From the NCBI GenBank assembly GCA_021793395.1, contig JAJYSU010000005.1:1-64000 (forward strand): a stretch of 64,000 nucleotides of DNA. The letters run 5' to 3'. The position numbers and the translations under genes are program-made. This DNA is from Actinomycetes bacterium (GTDB lineage Bacteria; Actinomycetota; Acidimicrobiia; Acidimicrobiales; RAAP-2). Positions 31,613 through 40,045 of the stretch are shown here, one piece after another; positions within the stretch are counted from its first letter, which is position 1, and the number at the start of each line of letters is the position of its first letter. A model generated the notes under the pieces. The model had not been told where the DNA came from and searched no databases. It saw only the letters and a program-made list of their open reading frames with translations.

Positions 31613-32848
31613 CTACGAGAAAAGGGTTAGGGCGTGGCCGAGCGCGTCGATCAGGGCGTCGGTGTCACGAGTGAGCGAGTAGGGGCCGAAGGAGGCACGG
31701 GCGGTGGCGGCGAGGCCGAAGCGTCGCATCAGCGGCTTCGCGCAGTGGTGACCGGGTCGCACGCAGACACCGTACTGGTCGAGTACCTGCGCGACGTCGT
31801 GGGGGTGCACGCCCTCGACGTCCAGGCTGATGACGCCCCCTCGGTCGACCGTGTCGAGCGGTCCGATGATGCGTACCCGACCGGCGAACTCGCCGTGTAG
31901 TCGCGCCAGGGCGTCGGCGGTCAGTGCCCGTTCGTGGGCGACGATGGCGGCGGGACCCAGATTCTCCAGGTAGCGCAGCGCGGCGGCGAGGCCCGCGGCC
32001 TCGGCGATGGGCGGGGTTCCGGCCTCGAAGCGCGCGGGACCGTCGGCGGGAACGTACCCGTCGAGGCGAACATCGGCGATCATCCCCCCACCCCCGAGGA
32101 AGGGGGGCATGGCCTCGAGGAGCGCCGTGCGTGTCCAGAAGACTCCGATGCCGGTGGGCCCGAGCATCTTGTGTCCGGAGAAGGCGAGGAAGTCGATATC
32201 GGCGGCGACGACATCGGTGACGCCGTGGGCGACCCATTGGGCGCCGTCCACCGCCATGAGGGCCCCGTGTTCGTGCGCGACGCGCGCGAGGTCCCCAATG
32301 GGGTTGATGGTTCCCAGGACGTTGGACATGCCGGTGAGCGAGACCAGCTTCACGCCACGCATCAGGGACTCGAGGTTACTCAGGTCGAGGCGGAAGTCGT
32401 CACCCACCGGGATAAAACGCACCTCAATACCGACGCGATCGCGCAGGTGGAACCACGGCACGATGTTGGCGTGGTGCTCCATCTCGCTGATGAGCACGAC
32501 GTCGCCGGCTCGCAGGTTGGCGACTCCCCACGAGTTGGCGAGAAGGTTGAACGCCTCGGTGGTGTTCTTCGTGAATACGATCTCGTCGGCCCCGCCCGGG
32601 GCGTTGATATAGCGTGCGGCGGCGGCGCGGGCCCCCTCGTAGATTTCGGTCGCCTCGTTAGCGGTTTGGAAGACGCCACGATGGACGTTGGCGTGGTGCA
32701 GCTCGTAGTAGCGGCTGACCGCCTCGATCACGGTGCGCGGCGGTAGTGACGAGGACGCCGAGTCGAGGTAGGCGATGGGGTGGCCGTTGATGACGCGCTC
32801 CAGGACGGGAGTATCGATCCGTACGCGCCGGGGGTCGTAGCTGGTCAC
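31613..32848 (-). CDS. sufS: Cysteine desulfurase SufS
   Basis: Class V PLP enzyme that strips sulfur from cysteine. Motifs: YLDSASSSLPPRTVIEAV, HRGVFQTANEATEIYEGAR, EMEHHANIVPW, DGAQWVAHGVTDV, the PLP lysine in FSGHKMLGPTGIGVFW near residue 220, FEAGTPPIAEAAGL, and the active-site cysteine in CVRPGHHCAKPLMRR near 358. GTG at 32848 overlaps the sufC2 stop by 4 bases and follows GAGGTG; an upstream GTG (32866) would overlap by 22. The end ATARASFGPYSLTRD is a slight departure from the usual 'ASFY.YNT'. Confidence 0.95.
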   Translation of the reverse strand: MTSYDPRRVRIDTPVLERVINGHPIAYLDSASSSLPPRTVIEAVSRYYELHHANVHRGVFQTANEATEIYEGARAAAARYINAPGGADEIVFTKNTTEAFNLLANSWGVANLRAGDVVLISEMEHHANIVPWFHLRDRVGIEVRFIPVGDDFRLDLSNLESLMRGVKLVSLTGMSNVLGTINPIGDLARVAHEHGALMAVDGAQWVAHGVTDVVAADIDFLAFSGHKMLGPTGIGVFWTRTALLEAMPPFLGGGGMIADVRLDGYVPADGPARFEAGTPPIAEAAGLAAALRYLENLGPAAIVAHERALTADALARLHGEFAGRVRIIGPLDTVDRGGVISLDVEGVHPHDVAQVLDQYGVCVRPGHHCAKPLMRRFGLAATARASFGPYSLTRDTDALIDALGHALTLFS

Positions 32849-33603
32849 GCGTGCACCTCGCGCCACGAGTCGTAACCCTCGCGATCGATCGTGGTGGCCA
32901 ACTCTTCGCCTCCGGACTCCACGATGCGCCCGTTGACGAGAATGTGGACGTGATCGGGGTGCAGTTCGTTGAGCAGGGTGACGTAGTGGGTCACGACGAG
33001 TGCTCCCATCGTCGGGTTCGCGTCGCGCACCGAGCGAACACCGCGGGCGACGACGCGCAGCGCGTCGATGTCGAGTCCCGAGTCCGTTTCGTCGAGCAGG
33101 GCGATGTCGGGCCGCAGCAGCGCCATTTGGAGGACTTCGTTACGTTTGCGCTCACCGCCCGAGAACCCTTCGTTGAGGTGTCGCTCGGCGAAGGCCGGTT
33201 CCATGCCCAGGCGGTCCATCCACTCCGCGAGTTCGAGACGAACCTCCAGGACGCTGAGCTCGCTGAGCGCCCGTCGCGCGGCGATGGCCTGGCGCAGGAA
33301 TTGGACGACCGAGACGCCACTGATGGCCTCGGGGTACTGAAAGGCGAGGAATATCCCCGCGCGCGCACGGTGGTCCGGGGTCCAGGAACTGATGTCCTCG
33401 CCCCTCAGGGTGATACGTCCGGCACTGACGTGGTAGCCCGGGTGTCCCATGATCACGCTGGCGAGGGTCGACTTCCCGGCGCCGTTGGGGCCCATGAGTG
33501 CGTGCACCTCGCCGTCGTTGACGCTCAGGCTGACGCCGCGCAGGATGGGCACGCCGTCGGCGTCGGCGTAGACGTCACGTAGTTCGAGAAGTGGTTCGCT
33601 CAC
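32845..33603 (-). CDS. sufC: Fe-S cluster assembly ATPase SufC, canonical copy
   Basis: 252 aa. Walker A GPNGAGKSTLASVIMGHPGY near residue 38, Q-loop FLAFQYPEAISGVSVVQFLRQAI, signature FSGGERKRNEVLQMALLRPD near 145, Walker B LLDETDSGLDIDALRVVA and VTHYVTLLNELHPDHVHI. This is close to the textbook SufC, including GHPGYHVSAG. It heads the minus-strand sufC-sufS-sufU operon. Two SufC proteins in one SUF locus is unusual. Confidence 0.93.
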   Translation of the reverse strand: MSEPLLELRDVYADADGVPILRGVSLSVNDGEVHALMGPNGAGKSTLASVIMGHPGYHVSAGRITLRGEDISSWTPDHRARAGIFLAFQYPEAISGVSVVQFLRQAIAARRALSELSVLEVRLELAEWMDRLGMEPAFAERHLNEGFSGGERKRNEVLQMALLRPDIALLDETDSGLDIDALRVVARGVRSVRDANPTMGALVVTHYVTLLNELHPDHVHILVNGRIVESGGEELATTIDREGYDSWREVHA

Positions 33604-33609
33604 GAGTGG

Positions 33610-33615
33610 AGCCTA
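33610..33615 (-). promoter_or_regulatory. -10 element (TAGGCT) of the sufC2-sufS-sufU operon
   Basis: On the minus strand TAGGCT ends 6 bases before the GTG at 33603; a leaderless start. Confidence 0.5.
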
Positions 33616-33638
33616 CCGGGACGTTCGCGCCCGTTGAC

Positions 33639-34256
33639 CTACCAGCCTCGAGCCACCCACTCGTCCAGGTGGGGTCGCTCGCGTCCGAGTCGCGTCGGGG
33701 CGCCGTGTCCCGGCCACACCAGCGTGGAGTCATCGAAGCCTCGCCAGATTCGCTCGGTCAGCGAATGCACCAACGTCGCGAAGTCACCACCCACGCCCCG
33801 CGCGTTGCCCGGTCCTCCCGGAAAGAGCGTGTCGCCGGTGAACAGCACGGGGGACCCCTCCAGGGTGAAGCAGGTCGACCCCGGCGTGTGTCCGGGCGTG
33901 TGGAGCACTCGCAGGCGAAGGTCCCCGACGACCAGGACCGAGTCGTCGACGAGCGGACGATCGAACTCGTCGAAGAGCGAGGCGTCGTCGGGGTGCGCCC
34001 ACACGGGAATGCCACCGGCTCGTAACGCGGGAGCCGCCGCCACGTGGTCGGCGTGGCCGTGGGTCGTGAGCACGCTGCGCACGCCGAGGTCGGCGGCCAC
34101 GCGGGTCAGCCGGGCGGCGTCGTCGGCCGCGTCGATCAGTGCGGACGTTCCCGAGCGGCGACAGCGCACGACGTAGACGTTGTTGGCGAGGGGCCCCACC
34201 ACGAGGCGATGCACCGTCGCCGCCGCGTCAGACCAGATGACCTGCACGTCATTCAC
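33639..34256 (-). CDS. Metallo-beta-lactamase-fold hydrolase (glyoxalase II-like)
   Basis: 205 aa from GTG 34256 (CAGGCT ends 6 bases upstream); the longer frame has no homology. Metal-binding motifs in order: TTHGHADHVAAAPAL near residue 62, HTPGHTPGSTCFTLEG near 113, FTGDTLFPGGPGN near 135 and VWPGHGAPTRLGRERPHLDEW near the end. These fit small single-domain MBL hydrolases such as glyoxalase II-type thioesterases. Substrate unknown. It lies divergent from an acyl-CoA dehydrogenase. Confidence 0.87.
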   Translation of the reverse strand: MNDVQVIWSDAAATVHRLVVGPLANNVYVVRCRRSGTSALIDAADDAARLTRVAADLGVRSVLTTHGHADHVAAAPALRAGGIPVWAHPDDASLFDEFDRPLVDDSVLVVGDLRLRVLHTPGHTPGSTCFTLEGSPVLFTGDTLFPGGPGNARGVGGDFATLVHSLTERIWRGFDDSTLVWPGHGAPTRLGRERPHLDEWVARGW

Positions 34257-34347
34257 GACTCCAGCCTGCCACGCCAAACGGCACCGTGAACTTTCGATAG
34301 TCTCGCTGGTGCGCGAGTGTGTACCACCCAGTAAGGACGGGTTCACC

Positions 34348-35463
34348 ATGAACTTTGGATTTAGTGCCGAGCAGGATGAACTGCGAGCGATGGTTCGTCG
34401 CTTCTTGGAGGACAAGTCTCCCGAGAGCGAGGTGCGTCGTCTCATGGCCACCACGGAGGGCTACGACCCGGCCGTCTGGTCGCAGATGGCTCAGGAGTTG
34501 GCTCTTCAGGGACTGGCTATCCCCGAGGAGTTCGGGGGTCAGGGCTTCGGTCCGGTGGAGCTGTACGTGGTCTTCGAGGAGATGGGTTCCGCGCTGTACT
34601 GCGGCCCGTACTTCTCCACGGTCGCCCTGGCAGCGACCGCGCTGGTGAATTCCGGCGACGAGTCCGCGCAACGGGCTTTCCTTCCCGGAGTCGCCGACGG
34701 GACCACTATCGCCACCGTGGCCCTGACCGACGAGTCGGGGAACTGGGACCTCGCCGCCACCTCGACGATGGCCGTGCGACGTGGTGCTACCTGGTCGCTG
34801 CGCGGCGTGCGTAGCTACGTCACCGACGGAGCGATCGCGAACCTCATCCTGGTGCCCGCCATGACCGAGTCGGGCCTGTCGCTGTTCGCGGTCGCGGGCG
34901 ACGCACCGGGGCTGGTGCGCGAGTCCCTGGACACCATGGACCAGACGCGCAAGCAGAGCCGTCTCACCCTGAACGACGTGCCGGGCACGTTGGTGGGTGA
35001 GGAGGGTCACGCCACGGCGGGGCTCGAGGCCACGCTGCACACGGCGGCGGCGATGCTGGCGGCCGAACAGGTGGGCGGGGCGCAGCGAGTGCTGGACCGG
35101 GCCGTAGAGTACGCGAAGTCGCGGGTCCAGTTTGGACGACCCATCGGCTCGTTTCAGGCAATCAAGCACAAGTGCGCCGACATGCTGCTCGACGTGGAGT
35201 CGGCGAAGTCGGCCGCGTACTACGCGGCGTGGGCGGCTCAGGAGAAAAACGACGAGTTGCCGATTGCGGCGAGTCTCGCCAAGTCGTTCTGTTCCGAGGC
35301 GTACTTCCACTGCGCCGCCGAGAACATTCAGATCCACGGGGGCATTGGCTTCACCTGGGAGCACCACGCGCACCTGTACTTCAAGCGGGCCAAGAGTTCC
35401 GAGCTCTTTCTCGGTGACCCGGCCTACCACCGCGAGTTGCTGGCCCAGCGACTGGGCATCTAG
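34348..35463 (+). CDS. Acyl-CoA dehydrogenase family protein (FadE type)
   Basis: 371 aa from ATG 34348. N-terminal MNFGFSAEQDELRAMVRRFL, GLAIPEEFGGQGFGPVELYVV near residue 55, VALTDESGNWDLA and AVEYAKSRVQFGRPIGSFQAIKH near 250. The end IHGGIGFTWEHHAHLYFKRA lacks the YEGT catalytic block of classical enzymes. That places it with FadE-type proteins that often act as heteromeric partners in steroid or branched acyl-CoA oxidation, so it may need another subunit. TAGTCT near 34296 and an AAGGA ribosome-binding site precede it. Confidence 0.85.
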   Translation: MNFGFSAEQDELRAMVRRFLEDKSPESEVRRLMATTEGYDPAVWSQMAQELALQGLAIPEEFGGQGFGPVELYVVFEEMGSALYCGPYFSTVALAATALVNSGDESAQRAFLPGVADGTTIATVALTDESGNWDLAATSTMAVRRGATWSLRGVRSYVTDGAIANLILVPAMTESGLSLFAVAGDAPGLVRESLDTMDQTRKQSRLTLNDVPGTLVGEEGHATAGLEATLHTAAAMLAAEQVGGAQRVLDRAVEYAKSRVQFGRPIGSFQAIKHKCADMLLDVESAKSAAYYAAWAAQEKNDELPIAASLAKSFCSEAYFHCAAENIQIHGGIGFTWEHHAHLYFKRAKSSELFLGDPAYHRELLAQRLGI

Positions 35464-35468
35464 GCCGC

Positions 35469-36215
35469 GTGCTGGCTCACGAGCAGCTCGATAGCGACAC
35501 GTCGCGCCTCGACCTGCGCGTCGCCTCGCCCGCGAGTCGGCCCGTGTCGGGCCACGTTCTGATTCTCGTGCACGGCCTGCCGCGCGCGGTGGGCATGGGG
35601 CGTCAGGCGGCGGGCCTGCTACCCGAGTTGGCCGAGCACCTCGCCAACGAGTCGGGGTGGGTGGTGGCCTCGGGCACCCTCTCCGGAGTGGGCACGAGTA
35701 CCGGGGCCTTTTCGGCGACGCAGTGGCGACGTGATCTCGCTCGCGTCATCGACCATCTGGGGGGCGAGGATCGGCGCCTGTCCCTCGCCGGTTTTGGCTT
35801 CGGTGGCGCTCTCGCCCTGGCGGTCGCGGCGCAGGACGAACGCATTCGCGGGGTGGCCACCTTCGCGGCGCCCGCGCACCTCGAGCCCTGGTGCGGCAGC
35901 GCGGACGAGTTGCGTCGCGCCGTGGTGGCCGCGGGAGTGGCGCGCGACGAGGCTGATCTTCTGGACGCGGTGGCGTTGCGCGAGGACGTGCTGAGCGTGG
36001 ATCCGTGTGGGGCCATCTCTCGCATTCCCCCGCGGCGACTGCTGGTCGGACACGGAACCGAGGATCTCGAGGTGCCCGTCGGTGACGCGCGTGACCTCGT
36101 GGCCGCCGCGAACGGGCGCGCGGAACTACGACTCATACAGGGTGCGGGCCACCAGTTACGCGCGGATCCGCGAATGGTGGCCACGCTGCTCGGCTGGCTC
36201 GACCGTCATCGCTAG
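35469..36215 (+). CDS. Alpha/beta-hydrolase-fold protein lacking the nucleophile serine
   Basis: 248 aa. Strand-turn ILVHGLPRAVGMGRQAAG near residue 32 (HG oxyanion motif), ASGTLSGVGTSTGAFSATQW near 75, then the nucleophile elbow reads SLAGFGFGGALALAVA, i.e. G-F-G-F-G where G-x-S-x-G is expected. Later RRLLVGHGTEDLEVPVGDA carries the acid-loop Asp and GAGHQLRADPRMVATLL the His. So fold, acid and His are there but Ser is Gly. It may be non-catalytic or use another chemistry. Five bases after the acyl-CoA dehydrogenase, hence likely cotranscribed. Confidence 0.75.
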   Translation: MLAHEQLDSDTSRLDLRVASPASRPVSGHVLILVHGLPRAVGMGRQAAGLLPELAEHLANESGWVVASGTLSGVGTSTGAFSATQWRRDLARVIDHLGGEDRRLSLAGFGFGGALALAVAAQDERIRGVATFAAPAHLEPWCGSADELRRAVVAAGVARDEADLLDAVALREDVLSVDPCGAISRIPPRRLLVGHGTEDLEVPVGDARDLVAAANGRAELRLIQGAGHQLRADPRMVATLLGWLDRHR

Positions 36216-36347
36216 ATCCACCACGCGTCGTCTCCTCGTGAGCGGGCCGTGACACCCCCGACCGCGCCGACGGGTCAGTCGGGCGTCCGCGGCGGATCGC
36301 GCCGCGGTCCTGGCTCGCGGGATCCCGGGGTGGCGAGCGTTCTGGGG

Positions 36348-36353
36348 CACAAT
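36348..36353 (+). promoter_or_regulatory. -10-like element (CACAAT) of the Rrf2 gene
   Basis: CACAAT ends 6 bases before GTG at 36360, with ggggga between. Confidence 0.4.
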
Positions 36354-36359
36354 GGGGGA

Positions 36360-36818
36360 GTGCAGATCCCCGCGAAGGCTGACTACGCACTGCGCGCCTT
36401 GCTCACGCTCGCGGCCAGCGACTCCTCCGTCAGTACCGAGGAGTTGGCGCGCCAGCAGTCCCTTCCGGCCAAGTTTCTCGGCGCCATCCTCTCGGATCTT
36501 CGTCGCGGAGGTTTGGTGACGAGCCAGCGAGGACCCGAAGGGGGGTTTCGTCTCGCGCGAGACCCCGATCAGATCGTGGTGGCGGACGTCCTGCGCGTGG
36601 TGAGCGGTCCCATGGCCGGCGTACGCGGGATGCGACCCGAGACGGTGGTGTACGTGGGCGAGGCGACGCACCTGCGCGACGTGTGGGTCGCGGTGCGCGC
36701 GGCGTTGCGCGAAGTACTCGAACACGTGACCTTGGGCCAAGTGCTACGCGGTGAGTTGCCGACGTCGGTCACGCGATTCACCGCGGACCCCGATGCGTGG
36801 ATCACCCGCCACCCGTGA
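36360..36818 (+). CDS. Rrf2-family transcriptional regulator
   Basis: 152 aa from GTG 36360. The N-terminal winged helix is clear: IPAKADYALRALLTLA, STEELARQQSLPAKFLGAIL, DLRRGGLVTSQRGPEGGFRL. The Rrf2 region that in IscR/NsrR carries three cysteines (residues 85-110) here reads VRGMRPETVVYVGEATHLRD with no cysteine at all. So it cannot bind an iron-sulfur cluster through that loop and may sense something else, as CymR does. It lies 2.7 kb from the SUF operons and overlaps rnhA by 4 bases. Confidence 0.87.
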   Translation: MQIPAKADYALRALLTLAASDSSVSTEELARQQSLPAKFLGAILSDLRRGGLVTSQRGPEGGFRLARDPDQIVVADVLRVVSGPMAGVRGMRPETVVYVGEATHLRDVWVAVRAALREVLEHVTLGQVLRGELPTSVTRFTADPDAWITRHP

Positions 36819-37264
36819 CCACCATTCACACCGACGGAGCGTGCCGTGGCAACCCGGGTCCCGGGGGGTGGGCGTGGGCGAGCGACGACGGGGACTTCGC
36901 GAGTGGTTGCGACGCTCACACCACGAATCAGCGCATGGAGGTGCGCGCCGTGATCGAGGCACTGCGCGAGTATCCCGAGGGACCGCTGATCATCGTGAGC
37001 GACTCCTCGTACGTGGTGAAGTGCTTTACGGACCGCTGGTACGTCGGGTGGCGGCGTCGTGGATGGCGCAACTCCCAGGGTCAGCCGGTCGCTAACCGGG
37101 ATCTGTGGGAGGAGTTATTCGCGCTGACCCTGGACGTGGAGCGCCCGGTGACCTTCACCTGGGTGAAGGGTCACTCCGGGGATCCCATGAACGATCTCGT
37201 CGACCGGTTGGCCACCCGTGCGGCCGACGAGCAGCACGGCGAGCGCTCGCGTCACGCGCCGTAA
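36815..37264 (+). CDS. rnhA: Ribonuclease HI
   Basis: 149 aa. Cleaves RNA in RNA-DNA hybrids. The four acidic residues are visible: the Asp in IHTDGACRGNPGPGGWA, the Glu in TNQRMEVRAVIEAL, the Asp in VSDSSYVVKCFTDRWYVGW and the Asp in DPMNDLVDRLA, plus the catalytic His in KGHSGD. GTG start overlaps the Rrf2 stop (GTGA). Confidence 0.95.
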   Translation: MTTIHTDGACRGNPGPGGWAWASDDGDFASGCDAHTTNQRMEVRAVIEALREYPEGPLIIVSDSSYVVKCFTDRWYVGWRRRGWRNSQGQPVANRDLWEELFALTLDVERPVTFTWVKGHSGDPMNDLVDRLATRAADEQHGERSRHAP

Positions 37265-37323
37265 TCGTCGCGAGCCGAGAAGATTAGGCTTTCTGACGTT
37301 CGCCGTCGAGAAAAGGGGTTGTC

Positions 37324-38739
37324 GTGTCCTCAGAGGTCCAGCACTTTGATCTGGTGATTGTCGGCGGCGGACCTGGGGGGTACGCGGCCGCGCTCTACGG
37401 TGCGGCCGCCGGTTTGTCTATCGCTCTCATTGAGCGTGACAAGGTAGGAGGGACGTGCCTTCACCGTGGCTGCGTGCCGGCTAAGGAGTTTCTCGAGACC
37501 GCGCACGTGCGCCGCACGCTCGAGCACGCGGACGCGTTCGGCATCACGGCGAGTGGGGTTACGGTTGATTTCGCCGTCAGCCAGAAGCGCAAGAACGACG
37601 TGGTCGGACGCCTGCACAAGGGGTTGACGGGACTGCTGAAGGGTCGCAAGGTCACGATCTTCGAGGGTACGGGCCGCTTGGACGCGGACCAGACCGTGAC
37701 GATCGTGGACGGTGCCGACGCCGGCGTGATCGCCCAGGGCACCAACGTCATCCTGGCGGCGGGTTCGGTCGTGCGGTCCCTGCCAGGCTTCGACGTCGAC
37801 GGGACCACCGTGGTGACCTCTGACGAGTTCCTGGACCTCTCCTCACTGCCCGCGAGCGCGGCGGTCATTGGCGGAGGGGCGATCGGGTGCGAGTTCGCGT
37901 CCATGCTCGCCGACATGGGCACGTCAGTGACGATCCTCGAGTTTCTGCCCACGATTCTCGCGGGCTGCGACGCGGAAGTGGTAAGCGTCGTGCAGCGCTC
38001 CTTCAAGAAGCGGGGTATCGACGTACGCACCGGTGTTCGCGTGACGGGCCACACGCCGGGTGGTACCACGACGACGGTCGCCGTTGAGGGAGGGGATCCT
38101 CTCGAGGTGGAGATGGTCGTGATGTCGGTGGGCCGTCGACCGCGCACGGAGGGTCTGCTCGGTGAGGGCACGGACGTGGCGCTCGACGAGCGCGGCTTCG
38201 TGGTGGCCGACCGGTACCAGCGCACCGCCAACCCCCACGTCTACGCCGTGGGCGACGTCGTGGCCGACTCGCCCCAGCTCGCTCACGTCGGATTCGCCGA
38301 GGCGATCGTGGCGATCAAGACCATCCTCGGCGAGGCGGTAGTCCCGGTGGACTACGAGCGCGTTCCCTGGGCGATCTACTCCAACCCCGAGGTTGCCTTC
38401 TGCGGTCTCACCGAGGCCGCGGCCAAGGAGAAGGGCTACGAGGTGGTCACGAAGAAGGATCCCTTCGGTGGCAACAGCCGCGCGCAGATCATCGGCGACA
38501 CCGACGGTGTGGTCAAGATCATCGCCGAGCGTCGCGCGGACGGCTCCGCCGGCCAAATTCTGGGTGTGCATATGGCGGGACCGTGGGTCACCGAACAACT
38601 CGGTGCGGGCTACTTCGCCGTGAACTGGGAAGCCACCGCCGAGGAGGCCGCGGCGCTTATTCAGCCGCACCCGTCACTGTCGGAGACCTTCGGCGAGACG
38701 CTGTTGGCTCTAGCCGGACGGGGGCTCCACGTTGGTTGA
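37324..38739 (+). CDS. lpdA: Dihydrolipoyl dehydrogenase (E3)
   Basis: FAD disulfide reductase of 471 aa that reoxidises dihydrolipoyl-E2. FAD motif DLVIVGGGPGGYAAALYGAA at the N terminus, redox pair C45/C50 in GGTCLHRGCVPAKEFL (the common form is CLN.GCIPSK), NAD motif AAVIGGGAIGCEFASMLADMG near residue 180, the second FAD motif NPHVYAVGDVV, and the catalytic His-Glu in LIQPHPSLSETFGE at the end. GTG follows AAAAGGGG; TAGGCT at 37285-37290 is a candidate -10. The E2 start overlaps its stop by 8 bases. Confidence 0.95.
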   Translation: MSSEVQHFDLVIVGGGPGGYAAALYGAAAGLSIALIERDKVGGTCLHRGCVPAKEFLETAHVRRTLEHADAFGITASGVTVDFAVSQKRKNDVVGRLHKGLTGLLKGRKVTIFEGTGRLDADQTVTIVDGADAGVIAQGTNVILAAGSVVRSLPGFDVDGTTVVTSDEFLDLSSLPASAAVIGGGAIGCEFASMLADMGTSVTILEFLPTILAGCDAEVVSVVQRSFKKRGIDVRTGVRVTGHTPGGTTTTVAVEGGDPLEVEMVVMSVGRRPRTEGLLGEGTDVALDERGFVVADRYQRTANPHVYAVGDVVADSPQLAHVGFAEAIVAIKTILGEAVVPVDYERVPWAIYSNPEVAFCGLTEAAAKEKGYEVVTKKDPFGGNSRAQIIGDTDGVVKIIAERRADGSAGQILGVHMAGPWVTEQLGAGYFAVNWEATAEEAAALIQPHPSLSETFGETLLALAGRGLHVG

Positions 38740-40045
38740 CGTTACGCTCCCGTCACTCGGCGAGTCGGTCACCGAGGGAATTATTACCCAGTGGTTCAAG
38801 CACGTCGGTGACAGTGTCGCGCGTGACGAGCCGTTGTTCGAGGTCTCCACGGACAAGGTCGACTCGGAGATGCCCTCGCCCGCCGCGGGCATCCTGACCG
38901 AGATTCTGGCCGCGGAGGGCGACACCGTTGAGACCGGTGCTCGCGTGGCGGTCATCGACGATACCGCGTCCGCCCCCACGGCCCCCGCTCCGGCTCGGGA
39001 CGCAACTCCCCGCGTCGAGGCCCCCGTGGCCCCCGTGGCGGGCGGGTCCGCGTCTCCGGCGCCGGCGACTCGTTTCGCTCCGACTCCGACCCCTGCGTCA
39101 CCGACTCCGACCCCTGCGTCACCGACTCCGGCCCCTGCGTCACCGACTCCGGCCCCTGCGTCACCGACTCCTGCGCCGGCGGCCCCTGCGTCGTCGAGTG
39201 AGGCGGGCGCCGGGCTGGTTCTTTCGCCGGTTGTTCGTCGCATCCTCGCGGATGGAGGGGTTGACGCCGCCGTGATTCAGGGCACTGGTCCGGGGGGGTC
39301 GATCACCCGGCGCGACGCCGAGCGCGCGGTCGCGAACGGACCCACGGACGACGTCGTGGTGCCACTGAGCAACGGCCGTCGTCGCATGGGCCACCACATG
39401 AGCGAGTCGAGTCGCGAGGCGCCGCACGGCTTCGTCGCGGTCGAGGTGGACGGATCCGTGTTCGCCGACCTCGAGGAGCTCGGACGCGTCACGCGTGACG
39501 GTATCGCGGTGAGCGACGAAATAGTGGTGGGCCTCGCGGCGGTGCGCGCGCTGGGTGAGTTTGACTTTCTGAACGCGACGTTCGCGGGCGATGAGTTGGT
39601 GGTGCACCGCACGGTCAACCTTGGCTTCGTGCGCGCCGCCGCCGCCGACGGCATGCTGATTCCGGTCGTGCACGCGGCCGCCGGCTTGACGTTGCGCGCG
39701 CTCGCCCGTCGAGTGGTGGAATTGGGCGAGCGGATGGCGTCGCGACAGCTCACTGCCGACGACCTGATGGGCGGTACCTTCACCATCGTGGGGGCGCCGA
39801 GCGCGCATACCCTCTTTACTGAGCCCATCATCATTCAGCCGCAAGTCGCCGTCCTCTCGGTGGGCGCGGTGCGTGAGGTGCCAGTGATCGCCCACGACGA
39901 CCAAGGTGCGCGAGTCGTACCCGGCCGTCGGCTGGTTCTGGGGCTGTCGTTCGATCATCGGGTGTGCGAGCCGGTGACGGCGGTCGCTTATCTGGAGCGG
40001 GTTGGTGAACTTCTCGCGGGTATGGATCTGGCGAGCGAGCACTAG
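38732..40045 (+). CDS. 2-oxoacid dehydrogenase E2 component (dihydrolipoamide acyltransferase)
   Basis: 437 aa. N-terminal lipoyl domain with lipoyl-lysine K42 in STDKVDSEMPSP, a Pro/Thr/Ala linker with 7-residue repeats (residues 117-144), a peripheral subunit-binding domain (LSPVVRRILADGGVDAAVI, GPGGSITRRDAERAV) near 166-195 and a catalytic domain. The terminal active-site block reads LSFDHRVCEPVTAVAYL, so His409 is kept but the usual D-G after it is E413-P414. TTG start overlapping lpdA. Whether it serves pyruvate, 2-oxoglutarate or branched-chain oxoacids cannot be told; no E1 is adjacent. Confidence 0.88.
   Translation: MVDVTLPSLGESVTEGIITQWFKHVGDSVARDEPLFEVSTDKVDSEMPSPAAGILTEILAAEGDTVETGARVAVIDDTASAPTAPAPARDATPRVEAPVAPVAGGSASPAPATRFAPTPTPASPTPTPASPTPAPASPTPAPASPTPAPAAPASSSEAGAGLVLSPVVRRILADGGVDAAVIQGTGPGGSITRRDAERAVANGPTDDVVVPLSNGRRRMGHHMSESSREAPHGFVAVEVDGSVFADLEELGRVTRDGIAVSDEIVVGLAAVRALGEFDFLNATFAGDELVVHRTVNLGFVRAAAADGMLIPVVHAAAGLTLRALARRVVELGERMASRQLTADDLMGGTFTIVGAPSAHTLFTEPIIIQPQVAVLSVGAVREVPVIAHDDQGARVVPGRRLVLGLSFDHRVCEPVTAVAYLERVGELLAGMDLASEH
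39080..39163 (+). repeat. Four 21-bp tandem repeats encoding the E2 Pro-Thr-Ala-Ser linker
   Basis: Four in-frame copies of ccgactccgacccctgcgtc+a (copies 3 and 4 have g for a at one position), plus a decayed fifth. They encode PTPTPAS/PTPAPAS. Such linkers give the swinging lipoyl arm its reach; copy number is likely to vary between strains. Confidence 0.85.

Noticed and set aside
39080-39163. CRISPR-like repeats
   Set aside because: Units are directly adjacent with no spacers and encode an in-frame Pro/Thr/Ala/Ser linker.
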